Positions 46,189-55,217 of a stretch of 64,000 nt of DNA are shown here, piece after piece. The position numbers and the translations under genes were made by a program. The notes under the pieces were generated by a model. The model was not told where the DNA came from. It saw nothing but the letters and a program-made list of their open reading frames with translations, and ran no database searches. The first letter of the stretch is position 1; every line of letters begins with the position of its first letter. Origin of the DNA: Pseudoglutamicibacter albus (GTDB lineage: Bacteria; Actinomycetota; Actinomycetes; Actinomycetales; Micrococcaceae); the NCBI RefSeq assembly GCF_031458175.1, contig NZ_JAVDXX010000001.1, forward strand, positions 62,001 through 126,000, given 5' to 3'.

Positions 46189-48402
46189 TCAGTTGAGGCC
46201 CAGGCCGCGGGCTACTTCGTCGAAACCAGCGGCAACATCGTTCGCGTCGGCGTTCGCGGCGGCTTCGAGCACCTTAGAAATGGACGGGCTGGCTTCCTGG
46301 CCGGTGACCCGCTGAACAGGCTGGTCGAGGTAGTCGAACAGCCGCCGCTGGATTTCGTCCGCGAGCCACCCACCGTAGGAGGTGCCTTGCGACCCCTGCT
46401 CGACGATGAGGACGCTGTTGGTCTTCTTGACCGACTTTTCGATGGTGTCCCAGTCGATGCTTGCGCGGTCGAGCCAGCGCAGGTCGATGACTTCCGCATC
46501 GAGGTCGTCACGCGAATCAGCGACAGACAAGCACACCCCAACCATGTTGAGGTAGGACAACACCGTGACGTCCTTGCCTTCGCGGCGCACGGCTGCCGTA
46601 CCGAGCGGGAGGCGGTAGTTCGGATCGACGTCCGGGATGTCTTCCTTCTGCCCGTAGAGGTCCACATGCTCGAGGACAAGCACCGGATCCTCAAGGTCAA
46701 GTGCGGTGTTCATGAGGCCGATGTAGTCAGCCGCGGTCGACGGCGCGACGACGCGCCAGCCCGGGTTGGTCGCGAAGACGCCGGCAGGATCCATTGAGTG
46801 CTGCGAACCGTACCCGGCACCCATCGCGACCTTCGAGCGGAGCACCACCGGCATCGCCGACTGGCCCCCGAACATGTGGCGGGCCTTGCCGATCTGGTTG
46901 AACACCTGGTCAGCGGCAACCCACATGAAGTCGGAGTACATGAACTCGACGATCGGCTTGTAGCGGGTGGTCATCGACAACCCGCCAGCAAGCCCAGTGA
47001 AGGCGTTTTCGCTGATCGGCGTGCCCAGAACACGGTCCGGGAACTGGTCGGAAAGCCCCTTGGTTGCGCCGTTGGTTCCGCCCTTGAGGCGGTGCACGTC
47101 CTCACCGAGGACCACGACGCCCGGATCTTCTTCCATGCGGTAACGGATCGTGTCTGCGATCGCGTCAACGAAGCGCTCGGAACGCGTAGGCGCGCTCGCG
47201 TCAGGCTTCTCGGGGCCGGTCACGACCTCGTGGAGCTTGGCGTCGGAACGGATGTGGTCGTCCACCCCGGCGGTGTCTGGCCAGAGTCTCGGGATGACGC
47301 GGCGCTTGTCGCGCTTGGACTCCGGGTCCTTTTCGACGAGGCGGTCCAGGACTTCGTCGATCGAGGCCTTGATGCGCTGTTCGAGGTCGCGGTCCTGTTC
47401 TTCCGTGATGAGTCCGCGGCGGATCATTTCGCGGGCCACGCGCGTGATGGGGTCGCGTTCGCGCCACTTGGTTTCTTCGTCCTTGGTGCGGTAACCGAAT
47501 GCGGAGCCTGGGAATGGCCCGTTCTGGTGGAAGAACCGGTAGGTTTCAGCCTCGATGAGGGTTGGGCCGTTGCCTGCACGCATGTGCTGAACGGCCTTCT
47601 GCTGCGCGAGGTACACGGCGAGTGGATCCATGCCGTCCACCTGGAAGGAACGGATGCCGAACCCTGGGCCGCGTGCCGCGAGGTTGTGTTCGCCGGTGAC
47701 GTCCTCAATGAAGGTAGAGACGGCGTAGAGGTTGTTCTCGAGGAAGAAACACTGCGGCAGCTTCCATGCCGCGGCGAGGTTGAAGGTTTCAAGCGTGGAG
47801 CCGATGTTGGAGGCGCCGTCGCCGAAGTACGTGACGGTTGCGCCCATGTCCTCAGACCCTTGTACCTTGGCATCTTGGCGTTGTGCCCACGCGTTGCCCG
47901 CGGCCAGTGGAACGCCGCCGCCGACGATGGCGTTGGTGCCGAGCGCTCCTGCCTCTAGCCACTGCAGGTGCATCGAGCCGCCGCGTCCGCCGCTAAAGCC
48001 AGCGGCGAGGCCGAAGATCTCAGACAAGGTGCGGTGAATGAACTCGACGAGGTCGTCGCCCTTGATGCCATCAACCACGGTCATGCCCTCGGGGCGGAGA
48101 TAGGAAAGCCCCTTAGCGAGGAACTGGTGGTGGCCGCGGTGCGTGCCGTTCACGCCATCGGTTGGACGCAAGGCCAGCACGGAACCGACAGCGGCACCTT
48201 CCTGCCCGATGCTGGAGTGGGCCGGGCCGTGAACGAGGCCTTCACCTGCGGCGGCGAGGACGGCTTCTTCGAAGGCGCGGACAGCGCGCATCTGCACGAG
48301 CATGGTCTCCAGAAGCTCGGGGCTTGCGGCATCCCAGTCTTCTTGCGTTGTTTTCAGGACTTTGGCGTCAGTGCTGACGCTCACATCGCTCAGTTCTGGC
48401 AT
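46189..48402 (-). CDS. Fused E1 alpha-beta thiamine-diphosphate dehydrogenase
   Basis: 737 aa from ATG 48402 (AAGGAGAG upstream). The alpha half (about 1-370) carries SSIGQEGAAVG, GGRGGSMHL and the ThDP motif GDGASNIGSTLETF through ENN. The beta half (about 390-737) has LGEDVHRLKGGTNGAT, FMYSDFM and RLPLGTAAVRREG. The two are separate genes in most acetoin, pyruvate or branched-chain complexes, so this is a natural fusion. With E2 it would cleave an acyloin or decarboxylate a 2-oxoacid to an acyl-CoA. First gene of a leftward operon whose promoter carries a GntR-type palindrome. Confidence 0.9.
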   Translation of the reverse strand: MPELSDVSVSTDAKVLKTTQEDWDAASPELLETMLVQMRAVRAFEEAVLAAAGEGLVHGPAHSSIGQEGAAVGSVLALRPTDGVNGTHRGHHQFLAKGLSYLRPEGMTVVDGIKGDDLVEFIHRTLSEIFGLAAGFSGGRGGSMHLQWLEAGALGTNAIVGGGVPLAAGNAWAQRQDAKVQGSEDMGATVTYFGDGASNIGSTLETFNLAAAWKLPQCFFLENNLYAVSTFIEDVTGEHNLAARGPGFGIRSFQVDGMDPLAVYLAQQKAVQHMRAGNGPTLIEAETYRFFHQNGPFPGSAFGYRTKDEETKWRERDPITRVAREMIRRGLITEEQDRDLEQRIKASIDEVLDRLVEKDPESKRDKRRVIPRLWPDTAGVDDHIRSDAKLHEVVTGPEKPDASAPTRSERFVDAIADTIRYRMEEDPGVVVLGEDVHRLKGGTNGATKGLSDQFPDRVLGTPISENAFTGLAGGLSMTTRYKPIVEFMYSDFMWVAADQVFNQIGKARHMFGGQSAMPVVLRSKVAMGAGYGSQHSMDPAGVFATNPGWRVVAPSTAADYIGLMNTALDLEDPVLVLEHVDLYGQKEDIPDVDPNYRLPLGTAAVRREGKDVTVLSYLNMVGVCLSVADSRDDLDAEVIDLRWLDRASIDWDTIEKSVKKTNSVLIVEQGSQGTSYGGWLADEIQRRLFDYLDQPVQRVTGQEASPSISKVLEAAANADANDVAAGFDEVARGLGLN

Positions 48403-48738
48403 GAGCTCTCCTTAAGGTTCTGCAGGTGGCGGTTGTGACTAAGGCTACATCCGAATGGATCCAATCACAATATGGTTGAGGCTGGTTGGCTCGGTTGCAG
48501 CGCGGTGTGCGATGGAGCGTTTGTGGCTGCCCTTCGTCAAGTAGACATCCGTCTAGAGGGGCATCATTTAGCGGTTATCAGCTGTTTTGTCAGCTGGTGA
48601 TCTATGTTCGCGAGGTAAAGTGAGGGTCGAATTCGGTGCAAGGCGGCGGAAGTCTGTGTTTTAACTGTTTGGATCCAAGATGGGTGCTGGCTAAGATTTC
48701 AGATAGAGAATCGCACTGGTTTCGCATAAAGGTAGGCA
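48403..48738. promoter_or_regulatory. Divergent control region of the E1-E2 operon and gntR
   Basis: 336 bp without a gene. TGGATCCAA lies at 48456-48464 (about 55 bp from the E1 start) and the full palindrome TTGGATCCAA at 48669-48678 (60 bp from the gntR start). The layout fits a regulator that controls both its target and itself. Confidence 0.7.
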
Positions 48739-49392
48739 ATGGCGAGTCGAGAAACACAGTCTGCAAGCGAGCGGATCGCAGCAGAGTTGAGAGCAAGGAT
48801 CCTTAAGGGAGACCTTCTTCCGGGGGAGAGGATTCGCCAGGAGGCCATCGCCGAGGAGTTCGGAGTGAGCCGCCTACCGATCCGCGAGGCCCTCCGCATT
48901 CTTGAATCCGGTGGACTGATTCGCCTTGTGGCTTCCACGGGTGCGTGGGTTGCATCCATGAGTCCGGCGGAGCTTGAGGAAAGCTATCGGATCCGCGAAC
49001 GCCTTGAACCGCTTCTCTTAGGGCTCGCGGTCCCGTTTCATAACGCGGAGTCGCTGAGCGAGATTGAGAAAGTCGCCGAGGCCGTTGAGCAGGCTGAAAC
49101 CGTCGAGGAGTTCGTGGACCTTGACCGGAAGTTCCACCTGAAGACCTTCGAAGGTCCGCCGGTAGACACCCTGCGATCCATGGTGGTGCGCTTGTGGAAC
49201 ACGACTCAGCACTATCGCCGTGCCTTCGTTGAGCTGCAGTGGGATAAAGGTCTGGAAGAGACGTTCATTGAGCACCGGCTGCTGTTATCAGCCATCGCCC
49301 GAGGCGACGTCGATGCAGCTGAAGACTTGATGGCGATGCACATCCGCAAAACCCGCCTCGCGTTGGCGGATACGCCTGGCATTTTTCAGTGA
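48739..49392 (+). CDS. GntR family (FadR/FCD subgroup) regulator
   Basis: 217 aa, ATG after AAAGGTAGG. The N-terminal winged helix is classic GntR (IAAELRARILKGDLLPGERI, then EEFGVSRLPIREALRIL). The C-terminal FCD helical domain has conserved His/Asp positions (DLDRKFH, EHRLLL and MHIRKT) able to bind a metal and a small carboxylate. It diverges from E1-E2 and shares a palindromic site with that operon and with the GntP permease promoter, making it their probable repressor. Confidence 0.92.
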   Translation: MASRETQSASERIAAELRARILKGDLLPGERIRQEAIAEEFGVSRLPIREALRILESGGLIRLVASTGAWVASMSPAELEESYRIRERLEPLLLGLAVPFHNAESLSEIEKVAEAVEQAETVEEFVDLDRKFHLKTFEGPPVDTLRSMVVRLWNTTQHYRRAFVELQWDKGLEETFIEHRLLLSAIARGDVDAAEDLMAMHIRKTRLALADTPGIFQ

Positions 49393-49475
49393 CGCTGTTT
49401 TCGGTAACGCCTTTTCGAAAGCTCTGTTTTCAGCAGCGCCCGCCTGCCCTGCATCTAAGTATGAAAGGAATGACT

Positions 49476-50021
49476 GTGCCTAGCTCTGAACCCACTCGAG
49501 GAATCCCTGGACTGCGGGGCACGGACCACATCGGGTTCACGGTCCCTGACATCGACGAGGCACACGATTTCCTGACCCGCATCTTGGGGTGCGAGTACGT
49601 GTACTCGCTGGGCCCGTACCCGGCTAATCCGGAGTTGATGCAGACAAATCTCAACGTGCATCCGGATGCGGTCATGAAGCAGATCCGTTTCTACCGTTGC
49701 TTCACGGGAGCTAATTTCGAGGTGTTCCACTACGAAGCGCCTGACCAGGTGCAGACTATGCCTAAGAATAGCGACATCGGTGGCCACCACATCGCGCTCT
49801 ATGTGGATGACCTCGATGCCGCGGTGGAGTGGCTTCGCTCCAACGGCGTGAAAGTTCAGGGCGAGCCGGTAGCTAGTTCGGCGGCGAGTGAAGGCCAGCG
49901 GTGGGTGTATTTCCAGGCGCCGTGGGGCATGCAGTTCGAGCTGGTGAGCTTCCCGAACGGCAAGGCATATGAACGCGAAGCCGATGTGAAGCTGTGGAAT
50001 ACCCGCTTCCCGTCAGAGTAA
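49476..50021 (+). CDS. VOC-family (glyoxalase-fold) protein
   Basis: 181 aa from GTG 49476 (AAAGGA 6 nt upstream; ATG 49461 and 49470 are in frame but badly spaced). Two beta-alpha-beta-beta-beta modules: TDHIGFTVPDIDEAHDFL with the first metal His, then GGHHIALYVDDLDAAVEWL and a C-terminal GMQFELVSFP with the Glu ligand. VOC enzymes include lyases, epimerases and dioxygenases. It follows gntR by 83 nt and is probably under the same promoter. Its reaction in this pathway is unknown. Confidence 0.87.
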   Translation: MPSSEPTRGIPGLRGTDHIGFTVPDIDEAHDFLTRILGCEYVYSLGPYPANPELMQTNLNVHPDAVMKQIRFYRCFTGANFEVFHYEAPDQVQTMPKNSDIGGHHIALYVDDLDAAVEWLRSNGVKVQGEPVASSAASEGQRWVYFQAPWGMQFELVSFPNGKAYEREADVKLWNTRFPSE

Positions 50022-50135
50022 AAAGCGGCTGGCCCGCGTAGCAACTGGCTAGAGAAACAGCGCGGAAGCTAACTGACGTGATAACCACGTGGGGCGGCGT
50101 CTGATCTTAGCTTTCAGGTTCATCTGAATGCATAA

Positions 50136-50191
50136 AACTGCTCCCCACTAGTCGGTAACTGATTTCTCAGTCCAACTAATGGGGAGCAGTT
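50136..50191. terminator. Bidirectional terminator with 17-bp stem
   Basis: 50136-50152 pairs with 50175-50191 over 17 bp with one mismatch, and a small inner hairpin (ACTGA/TCAGT) sits in the loop. It separates the VOC gene (+) from the SnoaL-like gene (-). Confidence 0.75.
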
Positions 50192-50213
50192 CATCACAGC
50201 CCGGCACTGTTTC

Positions 50214-50615
50214 TCACGCCTGACCCCAGAAACGGTCTTCTGCCGGCCCGTCCGAAGAGAACAGTCGCACCTGCGTGATCCGACCCTCGGAGACGGTGAG
50301 TAGGTCGAGGCCGGCTTGGTCCAACGTCTCGCCGTCGCGGCGGCCCGTGAAGCGCACCGGGGCGGCGACGACGTCGCCGTTCGTCATCAGGGGACCGGCC
50401 GGGGCTACCGCGAAGGTACCTTGGCTGACCTCCATCATCCCGCCGATCAGGGCGCCGACGGCTTCCGGACCGCGGTGCAAGCCGGAGAACCGGTTCTGGC
50501 CAGGTTGGTGCCATTCGACCTTCGGATCCAGGGCGGCCATCGCCTGCTCAACGTTACCGTCTGCGAGATTCTGGAAGTAGCTGCCGACGACTTCGGCGGG
50601 GGTGGGGGTGTCCAT
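50214..50615 (-). CDS. SnoaL/NTF2-like small protein
   Basis: 133 aa from ATG 50615, chosen because AGGAG is 8 nt upstream; ATG 50621 is too close to it, and the frame upstream runs into transposase remains. The fold signature is visible: VVGSYFQNLADGNVEQAMAAL helix, DPKVEWHQPG, and a C-terminal beta-sheet (VRFTGRRDGETLDQ, LDLLTVSEGRITQVRLF). NTF2-like pockets bind varied small molecules, as isomerases, cyclases or sensors. No partner gene is evident. Confidence 0.8.
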   Translation of the reverse strand: MDTPTPAEVVGSYFQNLADGNVEQAMAALDPKVEWHQPGQNRFSGLHRGPEAVGALIGGMMEVSQGTFAVAPAGPLMTNGDVVAAPVRFTGRRDGETLDQAGLDLLTVSEGRITQVRLFSSDGPAEDRFWGQA

Positions 50616-50639
50616 GCTCATCACTCCTACAGTGGTTGG

Positions 50640-51110
50640 TGACGCGACGTTTCCGTCACTTTTACACTGGTGTGCGTATAGCCTCTTGTCAAGGTCCGAT
50701 TTCATAGAGGATCTTCTTCTTGGTGTTCTAAGCCGCAACCAGCGTTGACCGATGCTGGTTGATCCACTCATCGTGGGCTTCGACAGTGTGCGCAGGCTCC
50801 AGGTCCTGGGACTGTCTCCCAGGACCTGGCAGCGCTGATTACTGCCGCGCCGGATCCTCGATCCCAAGATCGAACACCCTTGATCATCGGACAAGATCTC
50901 CTCGGCGCGATCCATCAACGGGTCAAGTTCAACCTCGGTATGCTGAGCCCACATGCTTGAGCACCGGCAGTTTCCCATGACGCTTTTCCACGACCTGGAC
51001 CGCAGTCGCCCTTGAGGTAGCCCGGACCTTCCTCGCGGATACCACCTGATCGGTATCTCAAAACCACCGTTCTGGAATACAAAACCCCAGGTCACAGCCC
51101 CACGGGCCCG
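50640..51110 (-). pseudogene. Decayed IS1634-like transposase fragment
   Basis: On the minus strand one frame (about 51030-50945) reads VRATSRATAVQVVEKRHG and then LPVLKHVGSA, and an adjacent frame continues with AQHTEVELDPLMDRAEEIL. Together they resemble the N-terminus of IS1634-type transposases broken by a frameshift. The catalytic part is gone. A 13-bp perfect hairpin (50799-50811 with 50817-50829) lies within. No terminal repeats or target duplication could be assigned. The family name is tentative. Confidence 0.55.
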
Positions 51111-51137
51111 AAATTAAACTCATGTCGCTAAGTTAGG

Positions 51138-52472
51138 TCAGGCTATGCCGAGGCCCAGGTAGAGGATGATGCCGAGAACCGCGCCGATCGATGTGATGAC
51201 GATGTTGGTCACGAAGAAGTAGCCGTACGATTCGCGGTGCGTCAGCTGGGTGACAGTGATCGCGGTGATGTAGCCGCCACTGTATGGCATCGAGTCAAGG
51301 CCCGCTGCGGACATCGCGAGGACGCGGTGCATTGCGTCCAGCGAGATGCCGTCCGCCTTGGCGAGTTCGACGTATTCAGGGCCGAGCGCATCGGAGAACA
51401 CCTGCAGGCCGCCGGATGCGGAACCGGTTGCGGCGGAGATGGTTGCCACGGCGATTGCGCCGGAGATCATTGGGTTCATATCGAGGCTCATGGCCCATTC
51501 GACAACGGAATTGAAGCCGCTGGACATCGCGACGACGCCGCCGAAACCGACCACGACCGCGGTGTTCATCAGGGCGATGAGGCTGTCCTGCCCACTGTTG
51601 TTGAACCGTTCCAGCATCCCGTCTTTGAGTTTAGGGAAGTGCAGGATGATGGTGATCAGCACACCCGCCGCCAGTGCGATGTTGACGGCGAAGACGGTTT
51701 CAAGGATCGGGTTGAGCGTGAAGATGAGGCCGATGACCACCACGATCGGGATGACCGAGCGGAAGAAACCCGGAACACCGGTGCGGTCGGAGATGTCGAT
51801 GCGGCTCATGTCATCGCGGGAGCCTGGCACGAAGCCGATGCCTTTTGCGGCGAGGCGCTTCTGGGAGAAGCGCAGCCACAGCATGCCGAGCATGAACATC
51901 ACGATCGAGCAGATGATGCCCATGACCGGAGCCGCGTAGGAGGTGGTACCGAAGATTCTCGCGGGGATCAGGTTCTGGATGGCCGGGGTGCCGGGCATCG
52001 AGACCATGGTGAAGCTGGCGCAGCCGAGGAAGAGCGCGGCGGGGAAGAGGCGCTTGGGGATGTCTTCCTCTTTGAACAGGACAAGCGCGATCGGGTAGAT
52101 CGAGAAGACGGTCACGAACAAGTTGACGCCGCCGTAGGAGAGGATCGCCGCAACGAGGACCACCACCAGCAGTGCCTTGTGCTTGAGCGGAATCCGGAGG
52201 ACCTGGAGGGCGATGGATTTCGCGGCGAGGCTACGGCTGAGCAGTTCTCCGAACAGGGTTCCGAGGAAGAACAGCACGATGTAGTTGGCGACGTAGTTCG
52301 CGGTTGTTTGGCCGAAACCTTGAACGAGTGCGTCGGAGACGTTCATCCCGTTGAAGAGGATGACGACAAGCGAGGCGGCGAGGGTCGCGGGGACCATGCC
52401 GAGGCCGCGGAACGCTAGAAGGATCATCGTTCCGAGCCCGGCGAGGATGCCTAAGAGGCCGAGGAGGGTCAT
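51138..52472 (-). CDS. GntP family permease
   Basis: 444 aa with about 12 membrane segments. Features of gluconate/GntP-type carriers: an N-terminal LLGILAGLGTMILLAFRG, the SMPGTPAIQNLIPA loop, and GSASGGLQVFSDAL followed by SAAGLDSMPYSGGYI. Known members carry gluconate, other sugar acids or 3-hydroxybutyrate with protons. It is monocistronic and leftward. Three TTGGATCCAA-like sites upstream match those at the gntR/E1 promoters, so it is the probable importer for that pathway's substrate. Confidence 0.9.
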   Translation of the reverse strand: MTLLGLLGILAGLGTMILLAFRGLGMVPATLAASLVVILFNGMNVSDALVQGFGQTTANYVANYIVLFFLGTLFGELLSRSLAAKSIALQVLRIPLKHKALLVVVLVAAILSYGGVNLFVTVFSIYPIALVLFKEEDIPKRLFPAALFLGCASFTMVSMPGTPAIQNLIPARIFGTTSYAAPVMGIICSIVMFMLGMLWLRFSQKRLAAKGIGFVPGSRDDMSRIDISDRTGVPGFFRSVIPIVVVIGLIFTLNPILETVFAVNIALAAGVLITIILHFPKLKDGMLERFNNSGQDSLIALMNTAVVVGFGGVVAMSSGFNSVVEWAMSLDMNPMISGAIAVATISAATGSASGGLQVFSDALGPEYVELAKADGISLDAMHRVLAMSAAGLDSMPYSGGYITAITVTQLTHRESYGYFFVTNIVITSIGAVLGIILYLGLGIA

Positions 52473-52794
52473 GATTCGCTCACAATCATTCGAATGATGG
52501 GGCGGCTGCTAGCGGGATGCGGCCGCTTCATTAATCACCCGCGCGATGTGGGTGACATCACAGGAATATTCCCACGATTGGATCCAAAAGGCAATGCGTG
52601 TGGGTGTTCCATTGAGAGTTCTAGGCTTATGTGGCCGAAAATGGATCCCTTTGGATCCAGTGCAGGCGATGCTGATGGCTTGGTGAAGCCATTGCACCTA
52701 CCCGTTAACAGCAACGGTGCCGAGCGCCGTCACCTAGGTGATCGGCGCTCGGCACCGCTGTCGCGAACCGGAGCTGTTACGAACCGGAACTAGC
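52473..52794. promoter_or_regulatory. GntP promoter region with GntR-type palindromes
   Basis: No gene is supported. TTGGATCCAA at 52578-52587, ATGGATCCCT at 52641-52650 and TTGGATCCAG at 52651-52660 lie 106-190 bp before the permease start. The rest is the terminator of the neighbouring NAD(P)-binding protein gene. Confidence 0.65.
52715..52757 (-). terminator. Strong terminator hairpin
   Basis: A perfect 15-bp stem (52715-52729 with 52743-52757), extended inward by the self-complementary TCACCTAGGTGA. It lies 38 nt past the NAD(P)-binding protein stop. Confidence 0.75.
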
Positions 52795-53460
52795 TCACAG
52801 GCTCGTTACTGGGTCTTGCCCGTCCATGAACGCAATGAACCGGTCCTCTGGAAGCTGGTCTGCATCAGCCAGGTGAGCCAGTACCTGCGCGACCAGTTCC
52901 CGGCTGGTCTCCGTGTTCTCCGGTACACCGCTGTTGGGATCGAAACGCTGCATACCGGCGGGTGCATCCTCATCTGTGAGGAGGCCCGGGCCAACGATCG
53001 CGTAGTCCAGGCTCGTGCCCTGAAGGTGTTCATCGGTGGCACGCTTAGCCAGCACGTAGTGGTGGAAGGAGTCTTTTTCGTCGATGGGGTGCACGAACGA
53101 GGTCGCGAAGCTCACCATGAGGTAGCGCGGCTTGGCGGCGGCGCGGGTGGCCGCATCGATCGATGCGATCGCGGCGTCGCGGTCGATCGCGTAGGTCTGG
53201 TCGACACCGTTTCGGCCGCCGTTGCCTGCCGCCCAGATGACGACGTCTTTGCCGCGTAGCAGTTCATCCCACGCGGCGTCGTCGAAGTCGAGCATCTCGG
53301 CAATGCGAGGCCGCGCGCCGAGGGCTACGATGTCCGCCTCGTACTCGGGCTTCCGGATGAGGGCCTCGACGTTGTGGCCGGCTTTGGTCAGCAACGGCAG
53401 AGTGCGCAGGGCAACTCGTCCGTGGCCGCCAATGACAAGGACATTCTTAGATGTACTCAT
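52795..53460 (-). CDS. NAD(P)H-binding atypical SDR protein
   Basis: 221 aa from ATG 53460; the frame extends to 53514 but the extra codons look non-coding. N-terminal LVIGGHGRVALRTLPLL is an atypical-SDR dinucleotide motif (GxxGxx), then VVIWAAGNGG, YLMVSFATSF and LDYAIVGPGLLTDE, as in NmrA/BLVRB-like NAD(P)H-binding proteins. These lack the full YxxxK pair and may act as reductases or redox sensors. Monocistronic. Confidence 0.83.
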   Translation of the reverse strand: MSTSKNVLVIGGHGRVALRTLPLLTKAGHNVEALIRKPEYEADIVALGARPRIAEMLDFDDAAWDELLRGKDVVIWAAGNGGRNGVDQTYAIDRDAAIASIDAATRAAAKPRYLMVSFATSFVHPIDEKDSFHHYVLAKRATDEHLQGTSLDYAIVGPGLLTDEDAPAGMQRFDPNSGVPENTETSRELVAQVLAHLADADQLPEDRFIAFMDGQDPVTSL

Positions 53461-53654
53461 GCCAACAACCGTACGCGTGGGGTCTGGAGCGGAGACCCGG
53501 TTGCAAGTCACCACTTCGTATCCCCGCCATCGCCCACCTCACCCTCGCGTCCCACCACCGCGCGCCCCACCACGTCGGCCGCCGCACGCTGGCATATCCT
53601 GTCAGAAAGCGTTCTTTTGGCTTCCATTCGCGTGCCTGAATGTGAGGGGTTGTT

Positions 53655-55217
53655 GTGGGTTCTTTGTCGCGTGAGGTTCAGCGGGATCGTTTGCATCGGA
53701 CTATTTGGGAGGTAGCGAACGAGCTCCGCGGTTCGGTGGATGGCTGGGATTTCAAGAGTTATGTGCTCGGGATGCTGTTCTACCGTTTTATTTCGGAGAA
53801 TCTCGCGACCTTCATCGAAAAGAACGAGGGCGAAGGGTTCAGCTACGCGGACCTGACGGATGAGCAGGCTGAACCGATCCGCGGCATGATGGTGGATGAG
53901 AAGGGGTTCTTCATCCTCCCCTCGCAGCTGTTCGTCAACGTACGCAAGCGGGCGGCGCAGGATGAGAACCTAAACGAGACCCTGGAGAAAGTCTTCCAAA
54001 GCATCGAAGGTTCCTCGGTGGGGCATGCGAGCGAGGACGACCTCAAGGGCCTGTTCGATGATCTTGATGTGAACTCGACCCGCCTGGGCAACACGGTGGA
54101 GCGCCGCAACGAGAAGCTGCGCAAGCTGCTTAACGCGATCGGCAACCTGGACATGGGCGAGCAGCACGATGAGGGCATCGACATGTTCGGTGACGCTTAC
54201 GAGTTCCTCATGCAGATGTACGCTTCCCAGGCCGGTAAGTCTGGTGGCGAGTACTACACGCCGCAGGAGGTCAGCGAGCTGTTGGCGCGCCTGACGGTGA
54301 TCGGTAAGGACAGCGTGCAGCGCGTGTATGACCCTGCGGTCGGTTCCGGCTCGCTGCTTCTTAAGTTCGCGAAAGTCCTGGGCCCGAATGGTGTGCGGCA
54401 GGGCTATTACGGTCAGGAGATCAACCTGACTACCTATAACTTGGCGCGCATCAACATGTTTTTGCATGACGTGAACTATGACAAGTTCAATATCGCGCAC
54501 GGGGACACGCTGATTGATCCGCAGCACTGGGATGATCAGCCGTTTGATGCGATTGTCTCTAACCCGCCGTATTCCACGCGGTGGGAGGGTAAGAATAATC
54601 CGTTGCTGATTAACGATGTGCGGTTCGCTCCGGCTGGTGTGTTGGCGCCGGTGACGAAGGCGGATCTCGCGTTCACGATGCATGTGCTTTCGTGGCTTGC
54701 GGTCGATGGTACGGCTGCGTTGGTTCAGTTCCCTGGGGTCTTGTATCGCGGGGGCACGGAGCAGAAGATCCGTAAATACTTGGTGGATAACAATTATGTC
54801 GATGCGGTGATTCAGTTGCCGGAGGACATGTTCTTTGGCACCACGATTGCTGTTTGTGTGCTCGTGTTGAAGAAGTCCAAGAAGGATAACGACGTGTTGT
54901 TTATTGACGCGTCGAAGGACTTCGTGCGGCAGGGTAAACACAATGTGATGGCGCCCTCGCACCGCGACAAGATCGTTGAGATGGTCGCGGAGCGCAGCGA
55001 GGAACAGTATGTTTCCAAGCGGGCGAGCGCTGAGGAGATCGCGGCGAACGACTACAACCTCTCCGTAAGTTCTTATGTGGAGATGGAAGACACCCGCGAA
55101 AAGATTGATATTGGCGCGTTGAACGCCGAGATCGCGGAGATTGTCGAGCGCCAGGCTGCGTTGCGGACCAGCATCGACGCAATCGTTGCCGAACTCGAAG
55201 CAGGTGCAACCAAGTGA
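53655..55217 (+). CDS. hsdM: Type I restriction-modification DNA methyltransferase HsdM
   Basis: 520 aa, GTG start after TGAGGGG. The N-terminal HsdM helical domain (VDGWDFKSYVLGMLFYRFI) is followed by the adenine methyltransferase core with SAM motif DPAVGSGSLLLKF and catalytic SNPPYS (N303-P-P-Y306). It methylates adenine in a bipartite site selected by HsdS, protecting host DNA. The stop overlaps hsdS by 4 nt (GTGA). Confidence 0.95.
   Translation: MGSLSREVQRDRLHRTIWEVANELRGSVDGWDFKSYVLGMLFYRFISENLATFIEKNEGEGFSYADLTDEQAEPIRGMMVDEKGFFILPSQLFVNVRKRAAQDENLNETLEKVFQSIEGSSVGHASEDDLKGLFDDLDVNSTRLGNTVERRNEKLRKLLNAIGNLDMGEQHDEGIDMFGDAYEFLMQMYASQAGKSGGEYYTPQEVSELLARLTVIGKDSVQRVYDPAVGSGSLLLKFAKVLGPNGVRQGYYGQEINLTTYNLARINMFLHDVNYDKFNIAHGDTLIDPQHWDDQPFDAIVSNPPYSTRWEGKNNPLLINDVRFAPAGVLAPVTKADLAFTMHVLSWLAVDGTAALVQFPGVLYRGGTEQKIRKYLVDNNYVDAVIQLPEDMFFGTTIAVCVLVLKKSKKDNDVLFIDASKDFVRQGKHNVMAPSHRDKIVEMVAERSEEQYVSKRASAEEIAANDYNLSVSSYVEMEDTREKIDIGALNAEIAEIVERQAALRTSIDAIVAELEAGATK

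Noticed and set aside
46798-47958. 386-codon open frame on the plus strand
   Set aside because: Antisense to E1, with no start signals or family motifs.
50799-50829. Terminator at the 13-bp hairpin
   Set aside because: It lies inside the transposase remnant, not after any intact gene, and has no T-rich tail on either side.
51237-52418. 393-codon open frame on the plus strand
   Set aside because: Opposite the GntP permease; extremely His/Asp/Glu-rich, as expected for the complement of a membrane protein gene.
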